Below are positions 34,028-43,510 of a stretch of DNA of 64,000 nucleotides, piece after piece. Under the pieces are notes generated by a model, which had not been told where the DNA came from, made no database searches, and saw only the letters and a program-made list of their open reading frames with translations. Position numbers and translations under genes: made by a program. Position 1 is the stretch's first letter. Each line of letters starts with the position of its first letter. Source of the stretch: JAMXLO01 sp963812505 (GTDB lineage: Bacteria; Pseudomonadota; Alphaproteobacteria; Acetobacterales; Acetobacteraceae); NCBI GenBank assembly GCA_963812505.1, contig CAWEVM010000023.1:106167-170166 (forward strand), in the 5' to 3' direction.

Positions 34028-34408
34028 ATTCTTCGCGGAAAGACGCGTAACTGCTCAGTGAGGTGCCCAGCTTTTGATGTTGATCATTTGGCTCTGCTTG
34101 AAGGAGCAAGGAAAGCGATTTCGTGAGCGCTGGATGCGGACCGGTCGTAGTCTGCACTGCACTTCTCACGCGACCATTGCGCCCTTTCACACGCGCCCGG
34201 CGTGTGCGCTCGATCAGAAAGCCGCTTGGTCAATGTCCTCATCGCACGTTATGCGCGAACAGATCGCTGCCCGGGGCGGTGTGGCTATCGGGCGGATAGG
34301 GATATGACCAAACGGGTTCGCATAAGGTCGTACCACTGACCGAAGTGACAGATTGACCGTCTCGTTGCGCAACCTCCTGATACCGGACCAAACGGCCGGG
34401 AGCGAGCT
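34028..34408. other. Gap before the response regulator
   Basis: No gene is supported. The response-regulator promoter is presumably in the final 100 bases, but no clear boxes or direct repeats were identified. Confidence 0.4.
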
Positions 34409-35125
34409 ATGCTGGCGGGAAGGACGATCCTTGTCGTCGAAGACGACGCAGAAACGCGTGCAATGTTGACCCATCGGCTTGGAGAGGATTTCAGTGTTCC
34501 GGTCGCCGCTGCTGGCACGCTTCAGGAAGCCGAGAGGTTACTGGGCGATGAGAACGTTTGCATCGGCGCGGTGATCCTCGATGTTGGAATGCCTGATGGT
34601 GATGGGTCTGACTTTTGTGCCAGGATGAGGCGCGAGGGGCATAAGATGCCCATCATCATCCTCACTGCCTCGGACGGCGAGGAGGATATCATTCGCGGCT
34701 TGGAGGCGGGCGCCAACGACTATATTGCCAAACCATTTCGTACCAACGAACTGCTTGCACGCCTTCGTGCGCATCTGCGCGTATTCGAGAGCAGCGTCGA
34801 TGCTGCAGTCCCGGTTGGCCGATACATTTTTCACCCGGCGAAGAAGTTGTTACAGCACTCGATCACCAAGAGGCGTATCTGGCTGACCGAGAAAGAAGTG
34901 GGAATACTGAAATACCTCTATCGGGCGCATGCTCGCTTTGTGGACCGCAAAAAGCTCTTGCACGAGGTCTGGGGATACAATTCCGCCATCGCCACTCACA
35001 CCTTGGAGACGCACATCTATCGATTGCGCGCCAAAATCGAGGAGGACCCAGCAAAGCCCCTATTGCTCATCACTGAGAGCCAGGGCTATCGATTGGAAGC
35101 TAGAGGGGCAGCGCCGGATTTGTGA
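34409..35125 (+). CDS. OmpR/PhoB-family response regulator
   Basis: A 238-residue two-domain regulator. The receiver (about 5-120) has the acidic pocket in 'VVEDDAE', the phospho-acceptor Asp in 'ILDVGMPDGDG' near residue 57, the Thr in 'ILTASD' and the Lys in 'IAKPFR' near 108. A winged-helix domain follows (about 135-232), with 'LTEKEVGILKYL' and 'LETHIYRLRAKIEEDP'. It should bind direct-repeat DNA when phosphorylated. There is no kinase gene beside it, so it is an orphan here. Confidence 0.92.
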   Translation: MLAGRTILVVEDDAETRAMLTHRLGEDFSVPVAAAGTLQEAERLLGDENVCIGAVILDVGMPDGDGSDFCARMRREGHKMPIIILTASDGEEDIIRGLEAGANDYIAKPFRTNELLARLRAHLRVFESSVDAAVPVGRYIFHPAKKLLQHSITKRRIWLTEKEVGILKYLYRAHARFVDRKKLLHEVWGYNSAIATHTLETHIYRLRAKIEEDPAKPLLLITESQGYRLEARGAAPDL

Positions 35126-35211
35126 GCGTGGTCTTCTCCGGACGCTGGGGAGCGTGTTGGACGGGCAAGATGAACCATTGCGCTGAAACCCATTGGCATC
35201 CTCAGCGATGC

Positions 35212-35709
35212 ATGGTGATCACATCGAAGGTAGTGATTGCCATAGGATTCTTTGTCGCGGCCGCGACGGCATCCGCAGACGTTGGCAGCCAGCAAAGCAA
35301 ATTCGACACCCTGACCGGCGAATGCACCAAGGTGATGCTGATGGACGTATTGGCCGATCCAGCAGTGTGCTCTGATCAGGTAACTGCGATTAGGTCAAGC
35401 AACGGAACACGCGGTTATGCGTTCGCCATAAACTCACAAGGCAATTCCAAGCCATGGATCATATCTTTTTCTGGAGCCAATCTGAGGCACGAAAGTCAGA
35501 ATGGTGGCACTACCTCTTTGTCCGTGTACAGAATTTTCCTCACCATCAGTGGTGAGACAAATGATCTCGTTGGTCTCGGTTCGTGCGTGCTCTCGAATGC
35601 GTATGGAGATATTCCCGCCAAACTCTCCTGCTCCGCGTCAACGATTAAGGGAAGCTTTGCTGGCGAGTTCGTCATTCGCCAGATTGCCAACGATTTGTCG
35701 CCGGACTAA
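35212..35709 (+). CDS. Secreted protein of unknown function
   Basis: From ATG 35212 the product has a clear signal peptide (VVIAIGFFVAAATASADV) and a mature part of about 140 residues with two Cys pairs and a beta-rich look ('AFAINSQGNSKPWIISFSGANL'). The longer frame upstream overlaps the regulator gene and is rejected. No family recognised. Its place 86 bases after the response regulator makes it a possible regulated target. Confidence 0.6.
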   Translation: MVITSKVVIAIGFFVAAATASADVGSQQSKFDTLTGECTKVMLMDVLADPAVCSDQVTAIRSSNGTRGYAFAINSQGNSKPWIISFSGANLRHESQNGGTTSLSVYRIFLTISGETNDLVGLGSCVLSNAYGDIPAKLSCSASTIKGSFAGEFVIRQIANDLSPD

Positions 35710-35795
35710 CCAGTTTGCCTTTCTGCGCCGACCTTGGGGGAGCAGATGGCCATCGGCCAAATTTCCACCTATTCCACCCGGCCGATGTTCAGCGA

Positions 35796-36035
35796 TTACC
35801 ACTGGGTGCCAGCCCACAATACAATGAGGGCACCGATAATGGATGCGATGATGCCGGCACCCTGACCAGGGCCATAGAGGTGGATCGCGCGGCCGAGAAA
35901 AGTCGCCACTACACTTCCGACAAATCCCAATACAGTCGTCAGAACGAAGCCCTGTGGGTTATTGGGGGAAGGCGAAATCCATCTGGCGATGAAGCCCGCG
36001 ATGGCCCCTACGATGATTGCCCAGACGATTTGCAT
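35796..36035 (-). CDS. GlsB/YeaQ/YmgE family membrane protein
   Basis: A 79-residue protein with three membrane helices: 'IVWAIIVGAIAGFIARWI', 'GFVLTTVLGFVGSVVATFLG' and 'AGIIASIIGALIVLWAG'. This is the transglycosylase-associated or GlsB family, small inner-membrane proteins linked to general stress responses. It is full length. The exact role is unknown. Confidence 0.88.
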   Translation of the reverse strand: MQIVWAIIVGAIAGFIARWISPSPNNPQGFVLTTVLGFVGSVVATFLGRAIHLYGPGQGAGIIASIIGALIVLWAGTQW

Positions 36036-36104
36036 GTTCTTGTCCTATACGATCTGGAAGGCTCGCCTTCGGCCGAATGGGTCGGAACAGAGTGGCGTCA
36101 AGAC

Positions 36105-36783
36105 CCGCGCATGCCAAGCATCCGGCTCGTGATCGCTGCTCCCTCGGAAAGCGCATGCAAGTCTGCCCACATGATCGAGGGATGCACCCCGGCGTCCAAA
36201 CGGCCCCTGGGCAAAGCCACAATCGGTGCTGGAGATGACGCGCTCGGAACCCACCAGACGCGCCAGCCGAACCAGACGCTGGGCAACAGGCTCAGGATGT
36301 TCGATCACATTGGTGGCATGAATGATCACGCCGGGCAGCAGCATCTTGCCTTCTGGCAGCTTCACCGTCTCCCACACGCACCATTCGTGCTCGTGACGCC
36401 GGTTCGCCATTTCGAGTGAATAGCCCGCGACGTTCACTCGGACGATCAGGTCAGCAATATCCTTCAGCGGGACATTGTTGGTGTGAGGTCCATTCCAGCT
36501 TCCCCAGCAGACGTGATAGCGGCATCGCTCGGGGGGATACCACGCAAGGCGTGATTGAGCGCATCGACCCGTAGTGCCGCCCATTTGCGGTAATCTTCCA
36601 TGCTGGCGGCGGAACCATCACGTCGTAGTAGCTAGCGAGGAAGGCGTCATCGATTTGCACCAGCAGGCCAAATTCGACCACCGCGCTATATTCCTCGTGC
36701 AGGGCATCGGCGATGGCGAACAGCGCCTCTTCCTCGGTCTTGTAGAATTCGTCGGTACGGTTCGGGAGGACGCTGGCGGGCGC
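36105..36783 (-). pseudogene. Broken MetE-like methyltransferase (C-terminal two-thirds)
   Basis: Pieces in three frames line up as one protein of the short MetE family: 'EFYKTEEEALFAIADALHEEY', 'LLVQIDDAFLASYYDVM', 'YHVCWGSWNGPHTNNVPL' (His-x-Cys zinc pair), 'HEHEWCVWETVKLPEGKMLLPGV', 'VISSTDCGFAQGPF' (third zinc Cys) and 'HPSIMWADLHAL'. At least two frameshifts occur and the N-terminal third is missing. It is a dead relative of the intact gene at 5318, with a different subfamily pattern. Confidence 0.82.
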
Positions 36784-36952
36784 TACACTTACGGCGCCGC
36801 TCCACATTGAAGCAAAACGTCGGCGCGGATCGCGAGGGGAGTTGGGTTTGGAGGCTGGCAAACCTGTCCCGATTGGCGGGTGCCCATTGGTGATCTCTTT
36901 CATTTCTGCTAGTTTCGCAGTTTCGCGACATCCTCTTGGGCGGAGGTGCCAT

Positions 36953-37339
36953 ATGCCATTCGATAATCCGCTTCAGACGCCGTACGGCGATCTCGAACTT
37001 CTGATCGAAGCTCGTAGTCGAATCTCCAGAAGGGAGGCATGGGTTCGCGGCCATTTCCAGAAAGAAAGGCGTTACTGTCTTGTGGCCGCGCTATCGTTGA
37101 CGTGCGGCAGTCACAGTTTCGGCATGCCGAACCGAACGGAACTACGGCTATCTCGGCTGATTGCCAATCAGATGCCGCCGAACGCGCCATTTTGGATTCG
37201 ACACAGGTTCATGCCGGCTCGACGGCGCCTCACAGCCTTCAATGATGATCTGCTCACACACCATGAGGATGTAATGGCCCTATTTGAGCGGGCTATTGAG
37301 CGTTTGGCGATTACGGCACCAGTCTGTGTCGCCGCCTGA
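36953..37339 (+). CDS. DUF6197-like hypothetical protein
   Basis: A 128-residue protein from ATG 36953 behind GGGCGGAGG. It shows 'DLELLIEARSRISRREAWVRG', 'RRYCLVAAL' and 'TAFNDDLLTHHEDVMALFERAIERL', which is the pattern I associate with the DUF6197 family (helical, often phage or element borne, unknown role). The family assignment is from memory of the motif and moderately sure. Confidence 0.6.
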   Translation: MPFDNPLQTPYGDLELLIEARSRISRREAWVRGHFQKERRYCLVAALSLTCGSHSFGMPNRTELRLSRLIANQMPPNAPFWIRHRFMPARRRLTAFNDDLLTHHEDVMALFERAIERLAITAPVCVAA

Positions 37340-37384
37340 TCAGGTGGTTCGGCTGCGGTATCACCAAGTACCCAGCGTGTAGGT

Positions 37385-38080
37385 GTGAAGCCCCTCTACG
37401 AGAGCATCGGTGATATCGTCCGACGAATTTACGACATGCGCATCGAGGGTCCGCCTACCCTCAATGTAGGAACCCACTTTCCCTCGGCTGAAGAGTTCTC
37501 CCGCGCGTGGCAGAGCATCCGTGACGAGGCGCAAGCGGTGGCACGGCAAATGCACCGGGTACCGCGCTTCCACGAGATCATGCGCGAGCAGACATCAATC
37601 TCGGCTGACGATATGCGCGATTGGCGGATGTTCATCATGAAGGCATACGGCGTCGAGTTCCCGAGCAACATGGCGGTGTGTCCCACCCTTGCAGCATTAG
37701 TGACAGCAAGTCCCCACGTGCTCTCGGCCTCCATTTCATTCCTCGCGCCGGGCAAGCACATACCGGAGCATCGCGGACCTTTTCGCGGCGTCCTGCGCTT
37801 CTACCTGGTACTGTCGATGCCGCTTGCGGCTGATGGACGCCCTGCGGCGATCCTGAAGATTGCCGGCACGGAGCACCAACTCACCGACGGCGAATATCTA
37901 TTGTGGGACGATACGTTTCCCCACGAGGTCACCAATGACAGCGACGAGGTTCGAACGGTGCTGCTTCTGGATGTGTGGCGGCGTGGCATGCCGCTCGACA
38001 TGCGGATTCTGTCGCACCTGCTGATATTCATCGTCCGTTGCATGGCTCGCTCGCGCGGTGTCGGTGGAGCGATTGGCTGA
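37385..38080 (+). CDS. Aspartyl/asparaginyl beta-hydroxylase family protein
   Basis: A 231-residue protein. The Asp_Arg_Hydrox core lies at about residues 110-205: 'SFLAPGKHIPEHRGPFRGVLRFYLVLS' carries the first iron His and the 2-oxoglutarate-binding region, and 'LLWDDTFPHEVTNDSDEVRTVLLLDV' carries the second His and the C-terminal Arg. It is a non-heme Fe(II)/2-oxoglutarate dioxygenase that hydroxylates Asp/Asn residues or lipid-linked substrates. The last 25 residues are hydrophobic then basic, a possible membrane anchor. Confidence 0.85.
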   Translation: MKPLYESIGDIVRRIYDMRIEGPPTLNVGTHFPSAEEFSRAWQSIRDEAQAVARQMHRVPRFHEIMREQTSISADDMRDWRMFIMKAYGVEFPSNMAVCPTLAALVTASPHVLSASISFLAPGKHIPEHRGPFRGVLRFYLVLSMPLAADGRPAAILKIAGTEHQLTDGEYLLWDDTFPHEVTNDSDEVRTVLLLDVWRRGMPLDMRILSHLLIFIVRCMARSRGVGGAIG

Positions 38081-38253
38081 CAAATCACTACGCGTGCTTA
38101 CCCTTCATCGCGGTGTCACTGGTTGCAATTCGGTATGGCTGAATCTCCATCGGGCTGCCCTGGTATCTCTGGCGTCCACTCGCCCCGTCAGTGTTTCTGG
38201 GGCACGTCGGAGCGTATATGGTACTACAAACACGAAAACACTGGGAGGCAATC

Positions 38254-39006
38254 ATGCTGATTAGGAGAGCCGTGACAATGCTGATTGGTGCGGTGGCACT
38301 TGCCACTTCGGTGGCCGCACAGCCAACGCCACCGCCTGCCGCGATCACCCGAACAGTGATCGCCACGACCAAATTGCCGACCGTGACAGAAGCCCCGCTC
38401 TATTTCAGAGCCGTAAGTGTTACCTTACCGCCGGGCGAGAAGAGCCGCGTCTCTGCGGTAGACGGAATCCTCTATCAGGTGTCGGGATCGACCGAGGTAT
38501 CGGTCGATGATCAGACAACGGCACTAAAATCTGGCGATGGGGTATTCATCGCCGCTGGGAAGAAGGTGACACTGATGGCCGGCAGCGGAGTTCCTTCGAC
38601 ATTCCTGCATTTCATTCTTGCGCCAGCTACTGACCTTGACCGACCTGCTGAAACCGCACCTGCGGTAGTCAAGGAACTATATCGCACGTCGGCACCGATC
38701 CCGGGGCTGAAGCCGGGCAATTATGATCTTAATCTGACGCGGATTACATTCCCGCCGCAGATGCCCTCCAACCCGCCGCACCATCGCTCTGGAGCGGCTC
38801 TGTACTACATCGTCTCGGGCACAGGCTCGAACACGGTGGGCGACAAGACGGAGGCGAGGGGACCCGGATCATTAATCTATGAACCGTTCGACCTCGTCCA
38901 CCAATGGGGAAATCCTGGCAGTGAGCCGTTCACCTTCCTGGCGTTCAACATCAACCCTGAAGGGGTTGCCGCTGTGCTTCCCGGCGCACCTGCACAGACG
39001 CCGTAG
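38254..39006 (+). CDS. Secreted bicupin-like protein
   Basis: A 250-residue protein with a signal peptide (MLIRRAVTMLIGAVALATSVAA). Two cupin-like halves follow, the second having 'NPPHHRSGAALYYIVSGTG' and 'EPFDLVHQWGNPG', the two cupin metal motifs; the first half has a degenerate 'VDGILYQVSGSTEV'. ATG 38254 sits behind GGGAGG. It probably acts in the periplasm; the substrate is unknown. Confidence 0.7.
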   Translation: MLIRRAVTMLIGAVALATSVAAQPTPPPAAITRTVIATTKLPTVTEAPLYFRAVSVTLPPGEKSRVSAVDGILYQVSGSTEVSVDDQTTALKSGDGVFIAAGKKVTLMAGSGVPSTFLHFILAPATDLDRPAETAPAVVKELYRTSAPIPGLKPGNYDLNLTRITFPPQMPSNPPHHRSGAALYYIVSGTGSNTVGDKTEARGPGSLIYEPFDLVHQWGNPGSEPFTFLAFNINPEGVAAVLPGAPAQTP

Positions 39007-39121
39007 CCGCGAACGTCGGAACGGCCCTAGTCGGCAGCTTCTCGGTGCCGCATGAGGGCGAAGACCGAGGGGTAGCCGGCCGCTCGTTGTTTTCGGTGCG
39101 GTGCCATCCCAAATAACCGCC

Positions 39122-39241
39122 ATGCCGGCTCATCGTTTCAGAGTTGGTCAGACGGTCGTGGTATCGTGGAGTGGGCCACAGGTGGGAATTCCGCTGGGGC
39201 CTTATGTGATCGTGCGGTTACTGCCTGTAGAAGATGGCTAG
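39122..39241 (+). pseudogene. Truncated small conserved protein
   Basis: 39 codons 'MPAHRFRVGQTVVVSW...IPLGPYVIVRLLPVEDG' then TAG. The 'HRFxVGQxV...GPYxIVRLLP' pattern is the front half of a small protein of about 65 residues common in alphaproteobacteria, which normally goes on with a 'Y+V+s..dg.ER.V.E' tail. That tail is missing here. The acyl-CoA synthetase end begins 6 bases further on. Confidence 0.5.
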
Positions 39242-39246
39242 CCGCG

Positions 39247-40816
39247 CTATGCCACTTGGTGATCACGTCCCTTCCAATACGGCTCACGCAGCGTCCGGCG
39301 CAGTAACTTGCCAGCGGCATTGCGTGGCAGCGCGTCGAAAAAGTCGATCGACTTCGGCACCTTGAAGCCCGCAATACGCTGACGGGCGTGTGCGATGATC
39401 TCGTCCGCCGTGGCACTGTGGCCCGGCCGCAGCACCACTATGGCCTTCACCGCCTCACCCCAGCGCGGAATCGGGCACGCCGATCACCGCCACGTCGGCA
39501 ATCGCGGGATGGCCAAACAGAGCATTCTCTACCTCGGCCGGATAGACGTTCTCGGCTCCGCTGACAATCATGTCCTTGACCCGATCATGAACATAGACAA
39601 ATCCGTCGCTGTCCAGATAGGCAGCGTCGCCCGTGCGCAGCCAACCCTCCGGGAAGAAGGCTGCACTCGTTGCCTCTGGGTTGTTCCAATAGCCCTTCAT
39701 TACTGTCGCTGACCGCAGTACGATTTCGCCCACCTCGCCCGTGGGCACCGGCCGGCCGGCAGGGTCTACGATGCGCAGGTCGAACCCAGGAGAGGGCTTG
39801 CCGCAGGAACGGAGCTTTCCGCGTTCCGGGTCGTGGGCATCCGGTGGAAGGATTGTTCCCCCGCCGCTCGCTTCGGTCAAACCGTAGAGATGCCATAGAC
39901 CTGCATTGCGGAACGCAACGCGGGCCTGCTCGACCAGCGCCTCGGCGATCGGCGACGCCCCGTAGATCAGAGAGCGCACCGAGCTAAAATTGGCAGCGAC
40001 GGATGCAGGGTGTTGCACAAGCAGCAATATGGCAGCGGGTACTAACACAAGCCACGTCACACCAAAGCGTGGAATAGCTTCGACCAACGCGGCAGCATCG
40101 AATTCCGCCATAACGATGAGGGTCGAACCGTGCGCGAGACCGATCAGGCCGACCACCGTCCCCGCGACGTGGGACGCTGGCATGCACATGAGTGCAACGT
40201 CGTTGCAAACAAGGGCGCCCCAGCCGCCATCTTCAGCGGCGACTATCATGGCGAGGATGTTACGGTTGCTCAGTTCGACGCCCTTCGGCAGGCCCGTGGT
40301 GCCAGACGTGTACATCTGGATCACCGTGTCCTCGGAGTCACCCCGCGACAACTGGTCACCAGGGGATTGCATGTCACGCCACGCAATGAAATCCAGCCAT
40401 TCATCGTTCGCGCCGTCGATCGAGATGCAATGCAGGGTCTCCCGCATATCAAGTGCTTTTGGGATCGCTTCAAATCCTGGCGCAACGAACAAAGTTGAGA
40501 TGCGGGCGTCGGCGAGGATCGTGCCGATTTCGGGCACGGCCAAACGCCAGTTCAGCGGCACGATTACCGCACCTGCCCTCCCGGCACCAAACAGCAATTC
40601 GAGATAGAAGTCCGAATTCTTGCCGAGATAGCCAATTCGGTCCTGGCGGCGAATGCCAATCTCTACGAGACCGTTCGCGATCTGGGTCACGTGCCGGTCG
40701 AGGACAGCGTAGCGGGTCACCCGACCGTTGTAAATCATAGCAGTTGCTTCGGGTTGCTGCTGCGCCACGCGGTGCAGCAACTCAGCCAGCGTCCGGCTCT
40801 CCCTCAATTCGCTCAT
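39247..40816 (-). pseudogene. Long-chain acyl-CoA synthetase, single frameshift near the C-terminus
   Basis: From ATG 40816 (MSELRESRTLAELLHR) the frame is an ordinary AMP-forming ligase: P-loop 'MYTSGTTGLPKGVELSNRN', 'YGLTEASGGGT', 'GYWNNPEATSAAFFPEGWLRTGDAAYLD' and 'DRVKDMIVSGAENVYPAEVE'. It stops at 39455 in 'VPDSALG'. One base out, the C-terminal domain continues ('EAVKAIVVLRPGH', then 'KVPKSIDFFDALPRNAAGKLLRR') with the catalytic Lys. The active form would couple fatty or aryl acids to CoA. The shift looks recent because both parts are otherwise intact. Confidence 0.85.
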
Positions 40817-41155
40817 CGTTATTCCCCCCGAGGCCAATGATGCGAGACTTTAAAGTAGGCGTGTTGGCCACATTATGGACGGACTGCGGCCCGTCAGCCA
40901 GATAGAATGGCAGCCCAAATGTATCGACAATAGTCCGCTGCCTCACGGTTCGGCGCCAGCATGGGAGGGTCGCCAGCGGCTGGAAGCAGTGTCGCGACCA
41001 ATCCCTCCGACGCAAAAGCCGGCCACAGACCCCAAGACGCCTCAGCCCGTCTCCCGGCGCAAACTGAGCGGGGCGGCGCCACTACCGCCACCAAAACCAT
41101 CCGAACTATAGTTTTGGAACAGCATTTCGCGGGTGCCCGACTAAATACCGGCACG
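40817..41155. other. Divergent gap upstream of the acyl-CoA synthetase
   Basis: No gene is supported; the open frame extending upstream of 41156 is low quality. The stretch should carry the promoters for the synthetase and for the gene at 41156. Confidence 0.4.
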
Positions 41156-41545
41156 ATGAACGATCTTCAGACCCTTGTCAGACACCTGCTGGCGAACTTC
41201 CGCACCATCCGGCTCCCTAGCGAGACGCTTCCTGTGCAGCCCAATAGCCAGCCTCCTGACTGGTGGGCGATGGCCAAAGCTCGTCGAGCCGAGAAGCGGG
41301 TGGTCTACGACCTCCGCGATCGGCTCCGTCGCGTCCTAAACCAGCATCACCATCGGTTCATCGATTATCAGGAACCTGATGCCGAAGGCGGATGGAGATT
41401 CCATGTCTTCGCCCTTGAAGAGGATGCACTGGCGCTCCTTGATGATATCGACGGCGTGCGATGCGACCCCGGCGATCCGGTGGACTTCGATCCCGAGGAA
41501 TTCGTCATCGAACGGCTTCGCGAGTTGGAATGGTTCGAGCCGTGA
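41156..41545 (+). CDS. Hypothetical protein
   Basis: A 129-residue protein from ATG 41156 (MNDLQTLVRHLLANFRTIRLPSET). The second half, 'RFHVFALEEDALALLDDIDGVRCDPGDPVDFDPEEFVIERLREL', is acidic and well formed. No family recognised. It precedes the resolvase gene in the same direction. Confidence 0.55.
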   Translation: MNDLQTLVRHLLANFRTIRLPSETLPVQPNSQPPDWWAMAKARRAEKRVVYDLRDRLRRVLNQHHHRFIDYQEPDAEGGWRFHVFALEEDALALLDDIDGVRCDPGDPVDFDPEEFVIERLRELEWFEP

Positions 41546-41630
41546 TTGAAGGCGGTCGCCGCCACACTTGGCGGCCTAGTTCAACCTCCGATACGTTGTC
41601 AGAACAGGAATCTGTGGTAAAATTTCCTCA

Positions 41631-42341
41631 ATGACGATCCACGTTACGATTTACGCCCGATCAAGCCCCGATTGTCCGCTGCCCGTAGACAAGCAGATTG
41701 AGTGTTTGAAATGCGTTGCAGCCGAGCATCGATGGACGGTCGAGCATGTATTCGCGGATCGCCCGACAACCGTGCGGAAAGGCCGGGATCGCCGTCCGGG
41801 TGAACAGGCGCTCGTCCAGGCTATTCGGGGCGGCGGGATCGACCGAGTGTTAATTCGGTCCATCGACAGAATTGGAAAATCCCTGACTGATTTGGTCGGG
41901 TTCTTGGAGACCTGCCATTCGGCGGGTGTTGCTGTGTATCTGGATCAGGAGAGGATTGATAGCGCGGAGACAAATGGCCTGACATTGTTCGACCTGTCCA
42001 CAATGATGGCCTCGCATCTGAGGCAATCACGTCGGGATCGCATACTCTCTGGTCAGACGGCTGCAAGGAGCCTGTCGATCAGGTTCGGACGCCCACCAAT
42101 AGCCAAGCCGAAGGTGGAGAAGGCAAAACAATTCCTGGCGGCCGGTAAGGGGGTGCGAGAGATCGCACGAATGACCGGCATTTCTCCCGCGTCTGTTTGC
42201 AGAATCGAAGACATCGATGAACGCCGAGGTTGCCAGAATCTGACGCCGCTGACGGTTTGTCCTCTGGCGCCGTCCGATGGAGACTGGTACGGCAGGCTCG
42301 CGTCTGGTGTACTTGCCCTGATGGGCGTTCGGGCACACTGA
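41631..42341 (+). CDS. Small serine recombinase (resolvase/invertase family)
   Basis: A 236-residue intact resolvase. The nucleophile Ser is in 'TIYARSSPDC', and 'LIRSIDRIGKSLTDLVGF' and 'YLDQERIDSAETNGLTLFDL' carry the other catalytic and dimer-interface residues. A C-terminal helix-turn-helix follows ('GVREIARMTGISPASVCRI'). About 40 extra residues after the HTH are unlike the family and may be readthrough into flanking DNA. It is the only serine recombinase in the window without a frameshift. Confidence 0.85.
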   Translation: MTIHVTIYARSSPDCPLPVDKQIECLKCVAAEHRWTVEHVFADRPTTVRKGRDRRPGEQALVQAIRGGGIDRVLIRSIDRIGKSLTDLVGFLETCHSAGVAVYLDQERIDSAETNGLTLFDLSTMMASHLRQSRRDRILSGQTAARSLSIRFGRPPIAKPKVEKAKQFLAAGKGVREIARMTGISPASVCRIEDIDERRGCQNLTPLTVCPLAPSDGDWYGRLASGVLALMGVRAH

Positions 42342-42654
42342 ACCGTCGATGACGGGTTCGCGTCGACGCTAGGCCGGCATCCGGGTCGCTAGAAGGGGGT
42401 GAAAAGGACGAAGGGTACGGAAGTGTAAGAGCCTAACGCCGTAACCGCCGCCATCCTCGCAGACGCCGCGTTCGATTCTGTCGGCGATGCGAGTAGGCTC
42501 TCGAAGCGGCTGCACCGTGAGATGTTCGAGAACATCCGACGAAGCGGTGAATTACCTTCGGCTTGGAGAACCCGTCTATCTGGCCCGGACAGTTACATTA
42601 TCCCAGGAAGTCTCAAGCGGTGCGGGACCCGAGGCGTCGTGGTGCGCTCGTGTG
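42342..42654. other. Gap with a decayed reading frame
   Basis: A start-less frame around 42440-42640 reads protein-like ('AFDSVGDASRLSKRLHREM', 'SGELPSAWRTRL') and may be a gene fragment. No intact gene is present. Confidence 0.35.
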
Positions 42655-42798
42655 CTACACCTCGTACGGATTCGTGACCTTGCCCACGCCATACATGGCT
42701 TCGAGTTTCGTCTTGGCCTCGTAGGTGCTGCGAGCCTCCACGGTTACGGGGGTCTGGCCGATATTGGGGAGGATGGCAAAGGCTTTGTAAGTCTTCAT
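42655..42798 (-). CDS. Small conserved-type protein
   Basis: 47 residues from ATG 42798 behind AGGTGG: 'MKTYKAFAILPNIGQTPVTVEA', then 'STYEAKTKLEAMYGVGKV'. This strand-helix pattern (MKxYxVxAxLP..G...V.A.S.YEA...) recurs in small element-borne alphaproteobacterial proteins. The function is unknown. The 20 extra codons upstream in the same frame are not supported. Confidence 0.55.
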   Translation of the reverse strand: MKTYKAFAILPNIGQTPVTVEARSTYEAKTKLEAMYGVGKVTNPYEV

Positions 42799-42904
42799 GG
42801 TGCCACCTCGCTTGGCTGTGCAAGCAATCAGGTTCTCATGGAACTCGAATTCTGTCAATCGAGAATCGTAATGGGTGCCGAAGCTGCCGAGTCATAAATA
42901 GTCG

Positions 42905-43150
42905 ATGCCCATTCCCCGACCCATCCCTGAAGAGCAGGCAGCATACGAGCGCTCAGTCATCTTCGACATGATCAAGACCCTTGAGCAGGTCAAGGAGCAA
43001 GGCTATAGCGATTGGCAGACGCTCACGTCATTCCTCGCCAACCTGCTGCTCGACCAGGACAATCCACGCAAACTGCTCAAGCAGCTTACGAACGATGTGA
43101 AGCTCAAGGTGAACCTGATGAGCGACATGCGCCGCAAAGAGGCGCACTGA
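42905..43150 (+). CDS. Small helical hypothetical protein
   Basis: An 81-residue, highly helical protein (MPIPRPIPEEQAAYERSVIFDMIKTLE..., 'SFLANLLLDQDNPRKLLKQLTNDVKLKVN'). Composition is convincing. No family recognised. Confidence 0.5.
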   Translation: MPIPRPIPEEQAAYERSVIFDMIKTLEQVKEQGYSDWQTLTSFLANLLLDQDNPRKLLKQLTNDVKLKVNLMSDMRRKEAH

Positions 43151-43510
43151 TCTTTTCCTGGCGAGCGCCCTGGACAGCACCAGCGTTCTGCCCGTTCTCG
43201 TAAGGTTCGGCTTCGTATCTTCACGAATTGCCGCTTGCGGCAGCAACGGCGGTCGGGTTAATCGCCCGGCTGTGCCCAGCTATCGCTTCCTACCCCCGCC
43301 CAGCGATCAGACGGAAGAGCAAGCGCGCTTCGAGTGCATGCGGCTAGACTAGTGCGGGCTGGCGCCATCTCCGACGCGGACCTGCTACGGCTGCGCGATC
43401 AAGCGTTGTCATGGTGCGCTGTTCTCAATTGGATGCACGAACGGCGGCGCAACGAATAACGCTATCTGCGGGCGCGACCACCCGGAATTCACGGCTTCCT
43501 TGCGAACGTG
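43151..43510. other. Gap with no intact gene
   Basis: Short protein-like scraps occur (for example 'SDADLLRLRDQALSWCAVLNWMHERRRNE' near 43375-43460), suggesting a decayed small gene. It separates the plus-strand gene at 42905 from the end of the convergent arylsulfatase gene. Confidence 0.35.
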
